From positions 248,001 through 312,000 of the forward strand of contig NZ_FODN01000002.1 of assembly GCF_900110375.1 (NCBI RefSeq): 64,000 nucleotides of DNA. Reading direction: 5' to 3'. The stretch comes from Flavobacterium sinopsychrotolerans. GTDB lineage: Bacteria > Bacteroidota > Bacteroidia > Flavobacteriales > Flavobacteriaceae. This document shows, piece by piece, positions 17,523 through 25,474 of this stretch (positions are counted from its first letter, which is position 1; each line of letters opens with the position of its first letter). The position numbers were made by a program, and so were the translations under genes. The notes under the pieces are model-generated. The model was given only the letters and a program-made list of their open reading frames with translations. It made no database searches and was not told the origin of the DNA.

Positions 17523-18175
17523 TCTCCTTTTGTAGCAATAATTGTTTTTCCTCCAATTGCTTTTTGATTCAAAACAACATTTATTGGTGTTCCTAATGGT
17601 AAAAAGATATCTACTCTTGAACCAAATTTTATAAATCCAGCATCCGTTCCTTGAATTACCTGCATTCCTTCTTCGGCATAATTTACGATTCTTCGCGCCA
17701 AAGCTCCGGCAATTTGACGGTATAAAATTTCACCAAAAGTTTTATTTTCGATTACAACCGTAGTTCTTTCGTTTTCTTCACTAGCTTTAGGATGCCAAGC
17801 CACTAAGAATTTTCCAGGATGGTATTTGCTGAATTTTACAATTCCACTCAAGCCATAACGCGTAACATGAACGTTTATTGGAGACATGAAAATAGATATT
17901 TGTAGACGCTTGTCTTTGAAATATTCGCTTTCAAACACTTCTTCAATTACAACTACTTTTCCATCAACGGGAGCTAGAATGTGATTTTCATTGATTATCA
18001 CAGTTCTTTTTGGATTTCTAAAAAATTGTAATATGATAATCAAAAGCAATAAGGCTGCTATTTGTATTGCCATTTTAATCCAATTGGTGTCAATAAAATT
18101 GTCAGTCAATAAAAGGACTACAGCTACGAAAATTGATCCAAATAAAATCGATTGGGTTCCTTCTTTATGAAACAT
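17519..18175 (-). CDS. psd: Phosphatidylserine decarboxylase, small type
   Basis: A 218-residue member of the short psd type found in Bacteroidetes. Two N-terminal membrane helices (about residues 9-25 and 33-51) precede the catalytic part, with APVDGKV, FMSPINVHVTR and the FIKFGSRVD region, where the Gly-Ser bond is self-cleaved to form the pyruvoyl cofactor. It makes phosphatidylethanolamine. It overlaps the end of cdsA by 11 nt and the start of the ACBP gene by 4 nt; CdsA supplies the CDP-diacylglycerol precursor of its substrate. Confidence 0.93.
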   Translation of the reverse strand: MFHKEGTQSILFGSIFVAVVLLLTDNFIDTNWIKMAIQIAALLLLIIILQFFRNPKRTVIINENHILAPVDGKVVVIEEVFESEYFKDKRLQISIFMSPINVHVTRYGLSGIVKFSKYHPGKFLVAWHPKASEENERTTVVIENKTFGEILYRQIAGALARRIVNYAEEGMQVIQGTDAGFIKFGSRVDIFLPLGTPINVVLNQKAIGGKTIIATKGE

Positions 18176-19055
18176 AGTTTAAAATTTGATAAAATAAAAA
18201 TATAATTGGTGCTACAAATATAACACTATCTAGTCGATCTAGTATGCCTCCATGACCAGGCATTATGTTTCCGCTATCTTTTACGCCTGCAATACGCTTG
18301 AATTTAGATTCGATTAAGTCTCCAATAGTGCCTGCAATTCCAACAATCACAGCTATAGATGTCCAAATTAGAACGGATCTGTCGCTAAATTCCGGATTAG
18401 CTTTGATGTAATATTTTGATATTAAATAACCTGCTAAAACTGCAAATACGATTCCTCCAAAGAATCCTTCAAATGTTTTTTTAGGTGATATTTTTTCGAA
18501 TAATTTGGTTCGACCTATAGATTTACCTACAATATAAGCAAAGGTATCATTGGTCCAGATTAAGATAAATAATCCAATTATAATTTTTGGATTATAATCA
18601 TTTATTCCAAATGAAATTTTAGTGATGAACACAAAAGGCAGTATAATATACCCTAACAAATACAAGTATTTTGATGAAGTGCTTATTTTTTGAATGTTAT
18701 CATAAAATAAAAAAAGGATACATTTTATAGATACCACTAATGCAATGACCAATAGCACAATATCTAATTGTTTGACATTTATTGAAATTTCTAAATTAGT
18801 ATTGAAAATTTTATTTATAGTATCTGTAGTGATTTGATTGTAATGACTCACTAAAGTTACTGTTGTGTATAAAGTTGTACCAAAAAGAATTGGAAATAAT
18901 TTATGTATTTGAACTAAATTGCAAAATTCGTAAACTGCAATAATAAGAAAGACACCAAAAAGGATAAAAAAGCTTTCAGTAGAATATAAAATAGAAGCAA
19001 GTAATAATAGGATATAAATAGCTCCTGATATACCTCGTTTTAGAGTTTCATTCAT
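18165..19055 (-). CDS. cdsA: Phosphatidate cytidylyltransferase
   Basis: A 296-residue protein with about eight membrane helices and the C-terminal CDP-diacylglycerol synthase signature: DLIESKFKR, GVKDSGNIMPGHGG, LDRLDS. It makes CDP-diacylglycerol from phosphatidate and CTP. The gene follows the LUD gene after a single base and overlaps psd by 11 nt. Confidence 0.95.
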   Translation of the reverse strand: MNETLKRGISGAIYILLLLASILYSTESFFILFGVFLIIAVYEFCNLVQIHKLFPILFGTTLYTTVTLVSHYNQITTDTINKIFNTNLEISINVKQLDIVLLVIALVVSIKCILFLFYDNIQKISTSSKYLYLLGYIILPFVFITKISFGINDYNPKIIIGLFILIWTNDTFAYIVGKSIGRTKLFEKISPKKTFEGFFGGIVFAVLAGYLISKYYIKANPEFSDRSVLIWTSIAVIVGIAGTIGDLIESKFKRIAGVKDSGNIMPGHGGILDRLDSVIFVAPIIFLFYQILNYVS

Positions 19056-19056
19056 C

Positions 19057-19659
19057 TTAAAGGTTTTCTAAAAGCAATAAATATAGATTTTTTGCTGAAC
19101 TTCCGTATTGTGTGAAATCTTCTACTTTTGCTTTTTCAAAGTATTTTATAGTAGTAATATTGGTAGGATAGTCTCTTTCGTATTTCTTTTTTATTGCACT
19201 AAGCCCGTCACTTTTTGAATCAAGCATTTGACTTGTAGTTGCAATTACGATGATATTAGTTGGCAGCTCATTTGGTTTGTGCTGTTTTATTTGTTTAGAA
19301 GAAAATAATATAGAACCTTCTTCAGCAATTAAATTCTCACAATTAGCAAGAAGAAATTTCGGATTTGCAGGTTTATTATATACGAGTTTATTTTCGTCAA
19401 GCATTCCGAAAAGACTTGGTTCATAGCACAAAACTTCGCTTTCAAACCAATCATTTTCTTCGAGTATGTTTTCAAATTGTTCTTTTAGTTCTTCAGTATT
19501 TTCACAGTATAAAAACTTACCTCCATTTTTTTTAAAATTATAGATAAATTTTTCGTCTATAGAAGGCGTGTTATCAGAATGGGAACTGTTAAATTCACTT
19601 TCTTTATCTTCCTCTGATGCTGGATGGCTAGAACCAAAAAATTTTCTAAAAAGATTCAT
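19057..19659 (-). CDS. LUD (lactate utilisation) domain protein
   Basis: A 200-residue protein with an acidic, Ser-rich N terminus (residues 10-35) and a LUD/LutC-like domain, recognisable by the CENTEELKEQ and LIAEEGSILFSS stretches and the IIVIATTSQM strand. LutC proteins take part in lactate oxidation with LutA and LutB, but no lutAB is present here, and in flavobacteria this gene commonly precedes cdsA, so its actual substrate is uncertain. First gene of the cdsA-psd-ACBP-SOD operon. A -7 box TATCTTTG on the minus strand (19703-19696) gives a ~30-nt leader. Confidence 0.8.
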   Translation of the reverse strand: MNLFRKFFGSSHPASEEDKESEFNSSHSDNTPSIDEKFIYNFKKNGGKFLYCENTEELKEQFENILEENDWFESEVLCYEPSLFGMLDENKLVYNKPANPKFLLANCENLIAEEGSILFSSKQIKQHKPNELPTNIIVIATTSQMLDSKSDGLSAIKKKYERDYPTNITTIKYFEKAKVEDFTQYGSSAKNLYLLLLENL

Positions 19660-19695
19660 ATTTATGTAAGATACTATATATTATTTGAAAACGTC

Positions 19696-19703
19696 CAAAG
19701 ATA
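19696..19703 (-). promoter_or_regulatory. Candidate -7 box of the LUD-cdsA-psd operon
   Basis: TATCTTTG on the minus strand matches TAnnTTTG, 36 nt upstream of the LUD start codon. The nearest TTG upstream lies at only 14-nt spacing, so the -33 element is doubtful. Confidence 0.4.
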
Positions 19704-19705
19704 AA

Positions 19706-19744
19706 AAAATCTTAATTCAAAAGTAGTTTTTGAATTAAGATTTT
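19706..19744 (-). terminator. Terminator downstream of ftsH
   Basis: A 17-bp perfect AT-rich stem (19706-19722 and 19728-19744) with 5-nt loop in the 113-bp gap between ftsH and the LUD gene; it separates the two transcription units. Confidence 0.75.
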
Positions 19745-19772
19745 AAAAATAATTAAATAATTTTGGTGTTTA

Positions 19773-21698
19773 CTATGATACTACTTCATCAAGATTTTTA
19801 TCAAAAGTTCTTTTTCCAAAAATTGCTTCTAAATCATCCTTGAAAATAACTTCTTTTTCAATTAGAATATCTGCCAGTTGATTTAGTTTTTCTTTATTTT
19901 CTTCTAAGATTTGAATAGCTCTTTGATACTGACTTTCAATTAGTAATGAAATTTCTTCGTCAATAACTCTAGCCGTTTCTTCTGAATATGGTTTAGATAA
20001 ATTATATTCACTTTGCCCAGTTGAATCATAATAGGTTACATTACCAATTTTTTCATTCAATCCGTAAATAGTTACCATAGCACGTGCTTGTTTGGTCACT
20101 TTTTCTAAATCACTCAATGCACCAGTTGAAATCCTGTTGAAAGTTACTTTTTCAGCAGCTCTTCCACCCATTGTGGCACACATTTCATCAAGCATTTGGT
20201 CTGGACGAACAATTAATCGTTCTTCCGGTAAATACCACGCAGCACCTAAACTTTGTCCTCTAGGAACAATTGTTACTTTGATTAACGGAGCAGCATGTTC
20301 TAACATCCAACTTACCGTTGCGTGACCTGCTTCATGGATTGCAATTGCTTTCTTTTCATCAGGTGTAACAATTTTGTTTTTCTTTTCTAGACCACCAACA
20401 ATTCTGTCAACAGCATCAAGGAAATCTTGTTTGTCAACAGCAGTTTTGTTATTTCTGGCAGCAATCAAAGCAGCTTCATTACATACATTTGCAATATCAG
20501 CACCAGAAAATCCTGGAGTTTGTTTGGCCAAAAATTCAGTATCTAATCCTTCAATTTTTTTCAACGGAGCAAGGTGAACTTTAAAAATTTCAGCTCTTTC
20601 GCGAATATCTGGCAAGTCTACAAAAATTTGTCTGTCAAAACGGCCAGCACGCATTAAAGCTTTGTCAAGTACATCGGCTCTGTTTGTTGCAGCTAAAACG
20701 ATCACGTTAGAATTAGTTCCAAAACCATCCATTTCTGTCAGCAATTGGTTCAATGTATTTTCACGTTCGTCATTTCCACCGGACATATTACTTTTTCCTC
20801 TAGCTCTACCTACTGCATCTATTTCATCAATAAAAATAATTGCAGGAGATTTTTCTTTGGCTTGTTTGAACAAATCACGTACACGTGATGCTCCCACACC
20901 AACAAACATTTCAACAAAATCTGAACCTGATAAAGAGAAAAATGGTACTTGAGCTTCACCAGCTACGGCTTTTGCCAATAATGTTTTACCTGTTCCCGGA
21001 GGTCCAACGAGTAAAGCTCCTTTTGGAATTTTACCACCCAGATTGGTATATTTTTCAGGGTTTTTAAGGAATTCAACAATTTCTTGAATTTCTTCTTTTG
21101 CACCTTCTAAACCAGCTACGTCTTTAAAAGTAGTTTTGATATCTGTTTTTTCATCAAAAAGTTTAGCTTTTGATTTTCCAATATTGAAAATCTGTCCACC
21201 ACCTCCAGCTCCGCCGCCAGACATTTTTCTCATGATAAATATCCAAACTGCAATAATGATTATGATAGGTAACAAACTAATCAGGATATCTGACCAATTG
21301 CTTTTTGCCAAGAAGTTAAAATCTTTCAATTTACCTTCTGCAACAGCTTTCTCTAATTTGTTCTGAAATATTTGATCATTACCAATGTCAAACGTGTAGT
21401 GTGGTCCTTTGTTAGGTCTGTCGAAAACATCTTTAGAAACTTTCTTGTGCGCAGCATCTTTCAATGCAGCAGCGTTAAGAAATACTTCTGCTTCTGTCTT
21501 ATTGTATACGATAACTTTTTCAATTTGTCCTTTTTCTAAATAGTCATTAAATTTAGAAGAGGTCAATTGTCCTGGTTCGTTTAGACTTGAACCATTAGTT
21601 ATAAAACTTATAAATAAGAAAATTAATAATATTGCAGTATAGATTAGCCAAGGGCTTACTTTAAACTTATTCGGATTTGGATTATTTTCTTTAGCCAT
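19773..21698 (-). CDS. ftsH: ATP-dependent zinc metalloprotease FtsH
   Basis: A 641-residue membrane AAA+ protease. Two membrane helices (residues about 17-34 and 138-157) flank a periplasmic domain; then Walker A GPPGTGKT (232-239), Walker B IIFIDEID (287-294), the second region of homology ATNRADVLDKAL...GRFDR, and the protease zinc motif HEAGH (455-459). The glycine-rich GGGAGGGG linker after the second helix is normal for FtsH. Degrades membrane and short-lived proteins. It lies 19 nt downstream of rsfS and is probably co-transcribed. Confidence 0.98.
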   Translation of the reverse strand: MAKENNPNPNKFKVSPWLIYTAILLIFLFISFITNGSSLNEPGQLTSSKFNDYLEKGQIEKVIVYNKTEAEVFLNAAALKDAAHKKVSKDVFDRPNKGPHYTFDIGNDQIFQNKLEKAVAEGKLKDFNFLAKSNWSDILISLLPIIIIIAVWIFIMRKMSGGGAGGGGQIFNIGKSKAKLFDEKTDIKTTFKDVAGLEGAKEEIQEIVEFLKNPEKYTNLGGKIPKGALLVGPPGTGKTLLAKAVAGEAQVPFFSLSGSDFVEMFVGVGASRVRDLFKQAKEKSPAIIFIDEIDAVGRARGKSNMSGGNDERENTLNQLLTEMDGFGTNSNVIVLAATNRADVLDKALMRAGRFDRQIFVDLPDIRERAEIFKVHLAPLKKIEGLDTEFLAKQTPGFSGADIANVCNEAALIAARNNKTAVDKQDFLDAVDRIVGGLEKKNKIVTPDEKKAIAIHEAGHATVSWMLEHAAPLIKVTIVPRGQSLGAAWYLPEERLIVRPDQMLDEMCATMGGRAAEKVTFNRISTGALSDLEKVTKQARAMVTIYGLNEKIGNVTYYDSTGQSEYNLSKPYSEETARVIDEEISLLIESQYQRAIQILEENKEKLNQLADILIEKEVIFKDDLEAIFGKRTFDKNLDEVVS

Positions 21699-21717
21699 TA
21701 CTACGGATTATATGTCT

Positions 21718-22089
21718 TTAGTATTTGTTTTCTATGGTCGTTATTTTAGCATCGCCCCATAAGCTTTCGATGTTGTAGTATTCACGGATGTGTTTTTGAA
21801 ATACATGAACTACAATATTAACATAATCCATTAATACCCATTCCGCATTATCAGTACCTTCAACATGCCAAGGCTTGTCTTTTAATTCTTTTGAAACTGT
21901 TTTTTGTACGGAGTTGACTATTGCGTTAACTTGTGTATTTGAATTTCCATTACAGATTACAAAATAGTCACAAACTGCAGTGTCTATTTCTCTTAAATCA
22001 AGAATAGTGATATCATTTCCTTTTACTTCTTCTATCCCTTTAATGATATTCGCCAATAGGACGTCATTATTTATAGTCTTTTTCGCCAT
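21718..22089 (-). CDS. rsfS: Ribosome silencing factor RsfS
   Basis: A 123-residue protein with the RsfS/Iojap signature: DITILDLREID, CDYFVICNGNS, PWHVEGTDNAEWVLMDY and VVHVF. It binds large-subunit protein L14 and prevents subunit joining in starvation. First gene of the rsfS-ftsH unit, divergent from birA. Confidence 0.95.
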   Translation of the reverse strand: MAKKTINNDVLLANIIKGIEEVKGNDITILDLREIDTAVCDYFVICNGNSNTQVNAIVNSVQKTVSKELKDKPWHVEGTDNAEWVLMDYVNIVVHVFQKHIREYYNIESLWGDAKITTIENKY

Positions 22090-22107
22090 GAATTATTTTT
22101 ATATAAG

Positions 22108-22141
22108 TTTGTAAAGTTACCATTTTTTGTGATTATTTTTG
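22108..22141 (+). promoter_or_regulatory. Promoter of birA
   Basis: TTTG (22108-22111), 22-nt spacer, TATTTTTG (22134-22141), matching both Bacteroidetes boxes; 43 nt before the birA start. Confidence 0.6.
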
Positions 22142-22184
22142 AACCTTAACACAATATTAAATTCTGTTTCACAAAAAAACGTAT

Positions 22185-22913
22185 ATGAAAGTAATCAAAC
22201 TCGATGCCATAGATTCTACAAACGAATTCCTTAAAGGGTTATCGAATAAACAAGAGCTCGAAAACTTGACTGTTGTTACCGCAGAGAATCAAACAAAAGG
22301 GAAAGGTCAAATGGGCGCTGTTTGGACTTCTGAGGCGAGTAAAAACTTAACAATGAGTATTTTGGTTAAGGATTTTTTATCGGATATTTGTCAAATTTAT
22401 AATCTGAATATTGTAGTTTCACTTGCCGTAATTACTGTTTTGGAAACATTTAAGATTCCTGATCTTAGTATTAAATGGCCTAACGACATAATGTCATATA
22501 ATAAAAAAATAGGTGGCATTTTGATAGAAAATAGTATAAAAAGTGATGGTACTATAATTTCTATTGTCGGTTTAGGTCTAAATGTGAATCAAACTAATTT
22601 TGAAAATTTACCAAAAGCATCTTCTTTAGCGGTAATTTCTACATCTGAATTCGATAAGGAAGTCTTGCTTTCTTCCATTATAGATCAAATGGAGAAAAGT
22701 ATAGTGTTATGGAAACAGCATCCTGATATCTTATGGTCTGACTACACTGATAAATTATATAAAAAAGGGATACCAATGCCTTTTTCAGGTAAAAATAATA
22801 CTAATTTTATGGGTATTATTCAAGGGATTTCTTCGGTTGGGAAACTTCAGATTCTTTTGGAAGACGACAGTATTTCTGAGTTTGATATCAAGGAAATTCA
22901 AATGCTATATTGA
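22185..22913 (+). CDS. birA: Biotin--[acetyl-CoA-carboxylase] ligase
   Basis: A 242-residue class I biotin protein ligase without the N-terminal DNA-binding domain of E. coli BirA, so it is an enzyme only. Motifs: DSTNEFL, KGKGQMGAVWTSE (biotinyl-AMP loop; the family's usual GRGR is KGKG here), IKWPNDIM and KIGGILIE, then a short SH3-like C-terminal domain. It attaches biotin to the carboxyl-carrier protein. Convergent with the export operon downstream, with only 9 nt between the two stop codons. Confidence 0.95.
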   Translation: MKVIKLDAIDSTNEFLKGLSNKQELENLTVVTAENQTKGKGQMGAVWTSEASKNLTMSILVKDFLSDICQIYNLNIVVSLAVITVLETFKIPDLSIKWPNDIMSYNKKIGGILIENSIKSDGTIISIVGLGLNVNQTNFENLPKASSLAVISTSEFDKEVLLSSIIDQMEKSIVLWKQHPDILWSDYTDKLYKKGIPMPFSGKNNTNFMGIIQGISSVGKLQILLEDDSISEFDIKEIQMLY

Positions 22914-22922
22914 GGATAAAAT

Positions 22923-24239
22923 TTATAATACAAAAGGATCGCCTAAATAGAATTTTATTAGCGCATTGTTGTATAGTAACTCATATTTTGATTGGATTAA
23001 CTCTGCTTGGGAATTATTAAAGTTCATTTTTGTTATATTTAATTCATTGATGTTAATCTTACCTAATTCAAATTTTAAGGCATCGGCTTCATAACTTTTT
23101 TTAGAAAATTCATAAGCAATTGCTGCTGACTCATTTTTTTTTATAGATGTTTTTGTATCGTTGATGGCCTTTAAAATTTCTTTCGAAAGACGGTTTTGTT
23201 CGATTTGAGTCTCTAATTTGGATTGTTTATAGTTGAGTTTACTGATTTTAATTTTTGAAGCATTTTCTAACTGACTAAAAATAGGAATTGATAAATTGAA
23301 TCGAAGTCCTTTTGAAAGATTGGCATCAAATTGTTCTTTAAACGGTACAAAAGGATCTTTGACAGTATAAAAAGAACCATACGAAAAACGCATGCTTAAT
23401 GAAGGATATAATAATGCCTTTGAAATGGAAAGTTCATTTCGTGTTTTTTTTTCTTTTAAAACATTCATCAAATAAGAAGGATTTATTTTGACAGCTTTGT
23501 TAGCCAAAGAAAATTGGTTTTCATTTATTTCTAAATTTTCATAGCGTTCTAAATTAGGTTTTAGTAAGATGATTTCTTTTTCTAAAGAAATATTTATTAA
23601 TTGCTTTAGACTGATTAAATTATCTGCTAAAGTGTTTTGGTTGGTTAGTAAATTCAATTCCTCAGTGGCTTTTTGGGATTTTATTTTAAACACTTCACTT
23701 TCAGATATCACTCCGGAATCAAACTTTAAAACAGCTACTTCCAGTTGTTTTTTACTCGATTTTATTTGTTCCTGATTGGATAAAATAATTTCTTGCAAAT
23801 ATAAAATAGTGATGTATTTTTGGGCAAGATCGATTGTGATTTCATTTTCAATTTTTTTAATATTGGCTTCATTTATTTTCATATCCTGTTTAGCTGATTT
23901 GATAGAATTTAGGGTCGAAAAACCAGAGAATAAATTATAAGATGCGCCAATATTTCCGGAATAATTTTCTATTTTTTTGTCAACAAATAAATTAGTGTCA
24001 GGATCTATTTCTCTACCCCATGAATTTTTGTTTTCAACCGTTGCATTTATAGAGGGTAATAATTTCCCATAGCTGGATTTATATTCATTAGTAGCTATTT
24101 CTCCGGAAACGACTGCGCTTTTCAGGGATAAATTATTTTTTATTGCTAAATCTAAGCAATCAGCAAAAGACACAAAATCCTGTCCAAACGATGAATTTGA
24201 AAACATAAGAAACACTACAAAAAAAATGGAATTCTTCAT
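22923..24239 (-). CDS. TolC family outer-membrane efflux protein (export operon)
   Basis: A 438-residue protein with signal peptide (ends SSFGQ) and two copies of the long-helix outer-membrane efflux repeat, each with Asn-rich coiled coils and a short beta-strand pair (YSGNIGASYNLFSG). It would form the outer-membrane channel of the export system. It starts 5 nt after the HlyD stop codon and is the last gene of the ABC-HlyD-TolC operon. Confidence 0.88.
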   Translation of the reverse strand: MKNSIFFVVFLMFSNSSFGQDFVSFADCLDLAIKNNLSLKSAVVSGEIATNEYKSSYGKLLPSINATVENKNSWGREIDPDTNLFVDKKIENYSGNIGASYNLFSGFSTLNSIKSAKQDMKINEANIKKIENEITIDLAQKYITILYLQEIILSNQEQIKSSKKQLEVAVLKFDSGVISESEVFKIKSQKATEELNLLTNQNTLADNLISLKQLINISLEKEIILLKPNLERYENLEINENQFSLANKAVKINPSYLMNVLKEKKTRNELSISKALLYPSLSMRFSYGSFYTVKDPFVPFKEQFDANLSKGLRFNLSIPIFSQLENASKIKISKLNYKQSKLETQIEQNRLSKEILKAINDTKTSIKKNESAAIAYEFSKKSYEADALKFELGKININELNITKMNFNNSQAELIQSKYELLYNNALIKFYLGDPFVL

Positions 24240-24244
24240 AACGA

Positions 24245-25474
24245 CTAGTTAAGATTACTATCAATTTTGTTGAATAATTTTTTGATGATGTATTGATAAA
24301 GCTTCATTTTTTCGATAATCACTTCTCCTTTAAGTTTATAACCTGCCTTTAGGTTAATGTTTGGATTGTACTTTTTTATGTTTGCCAAACAGTAAAATGT
24401 TTGATCTACATCCGATGGAGAAACATAGGTAATTGTTCCTTTAATAGCACCAAATCGATAATAATTATAGGCATCCAGTTTCAAATTAATTTCTTGGCCT
24501 TTTCTTATGTAAGCAAGGTCTTTTTCATCTAAAATTACTTTTGCGTAAAAGGCTTCTCTTTTTGGGGCAATTATAGTGAGAATATCTCCTTTGTTGATAA
24601 TTTCCAGATTTTGCCTAGCGTTATAAAGATTAGAAACAGTTCCTTCGATTGGGGATATTACAAGCAATTTACCTAACTCATCAGAAATATAAGTAAGATT
24701 GGATTTTCCATCCTTAATTTGTGTTTGAAGCTCAACAATATCACGCAGGTAATTATGAATTTGATTCTCTACATCAATAATGTTGCGCCGCAAATCGTTA
24801 TTTGTTTTTTGATAATTATTGGATAAATTTTCAAAATCATAATTCTTTACATGATAGTTAGATTGAATATCCAACTGCCCTTTTTGATCATCTAAATTCC
24901 TGTTTTTTGTTTCGGTCATCTCATATCTAGAAATGGCTCCTTTAGTATAAAGCAAGGAATCAGTTTGGAATTTATTTGTTAAGATTGAAGTTTGTTGTGA
25001 GGATAAATTTATTTTAGTATTCAAAGAACTTATTTCCTGTTCTGCTTTTTTACGATCCGTTTTATAAATTTTTGATTGGATTTCCAATAATTGTTTTAAA
25101 GAGTTTTTCCGATTGATTGTATTGAAAATCAATTTATTTATAATATTTATTTTGTTTTTCATTCCGGAAACATTTGTATTTAAGATGTCATAATCAGATT
25201 TGGTTTTTTTATTTTCAAGTACAAAAAGTGTATCTCCTTTTTGTACTTCCTGACCTTCTTTCACTCGTACTTTTAAAACTTTCACTTCATTTGGTGCGTT
25301 TATTTTTAGTTGGGGAGTATCAGAAAAGATTTGTCCTTCTTTAAAACTTACCGTATCGTTCATTTTTATGGTAAAAATTAAAAAGACTATAATTATAAGA
25401 AATGCTATCAAAACTCGATTTAGAATTTTAATAAACCGGATCGATTTCGTGTTGTAATAAAAAGAGTTCTCCAT
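24245..25474 (-). CDS. HlyD family periplasmic adaptor subunit
   Basis: A 409-residue adaptor with one N-terminal membrane helix (about 17-37), a biotinyl-lipoyl half (VLKVRVKEGQEVQKGDTL), a long coiled coil (about 95-240), and the returning half (LLVISPIEGTVSNL...). It bridges the inner-membrane ABC transporter and the TolC channel. Its 5' end overlaps the 3' end of the ABC gene by 47 nt in another frame, an unusually long overlap, yet both termini look functional. Confidence 0.9.
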   Translation of the reverse strand: MENSFYYNTKSIRFIKILNRVLIAFLIIIVFLIFTIKMNDTVSFKEGQIFSDTPQLKINAPNEVKVLKVRVKEGQEVQKGDTLFVLENKKTKSDYDILNTNVSGMKNKINIINKLIFNTINRKNSLKQLLEIQSKIYKTDRKKAEQEISSLNTKINLSSQQTSILTNKFQTDSLLYTKGAISRYEMTETKNRNLDDQKGQLDIQSNYHVKNYDFENLSNNYQKTNNDLRRNIIDVENQIHNYLRDIVELQTQIKDGKSNLTYISDELGKLLVISPIEGTVSNLYNARQNLEIINKGDILTIIAPKREAFYAKVILDEKDLAYIRKGQEINLKLDAYNYYRFGAIKGTITYVSPSDVDQTFYCLANIKKYNPNINLKAGYKLKGEVIIEKMKLYQYIIKKLFNKIDSNLN

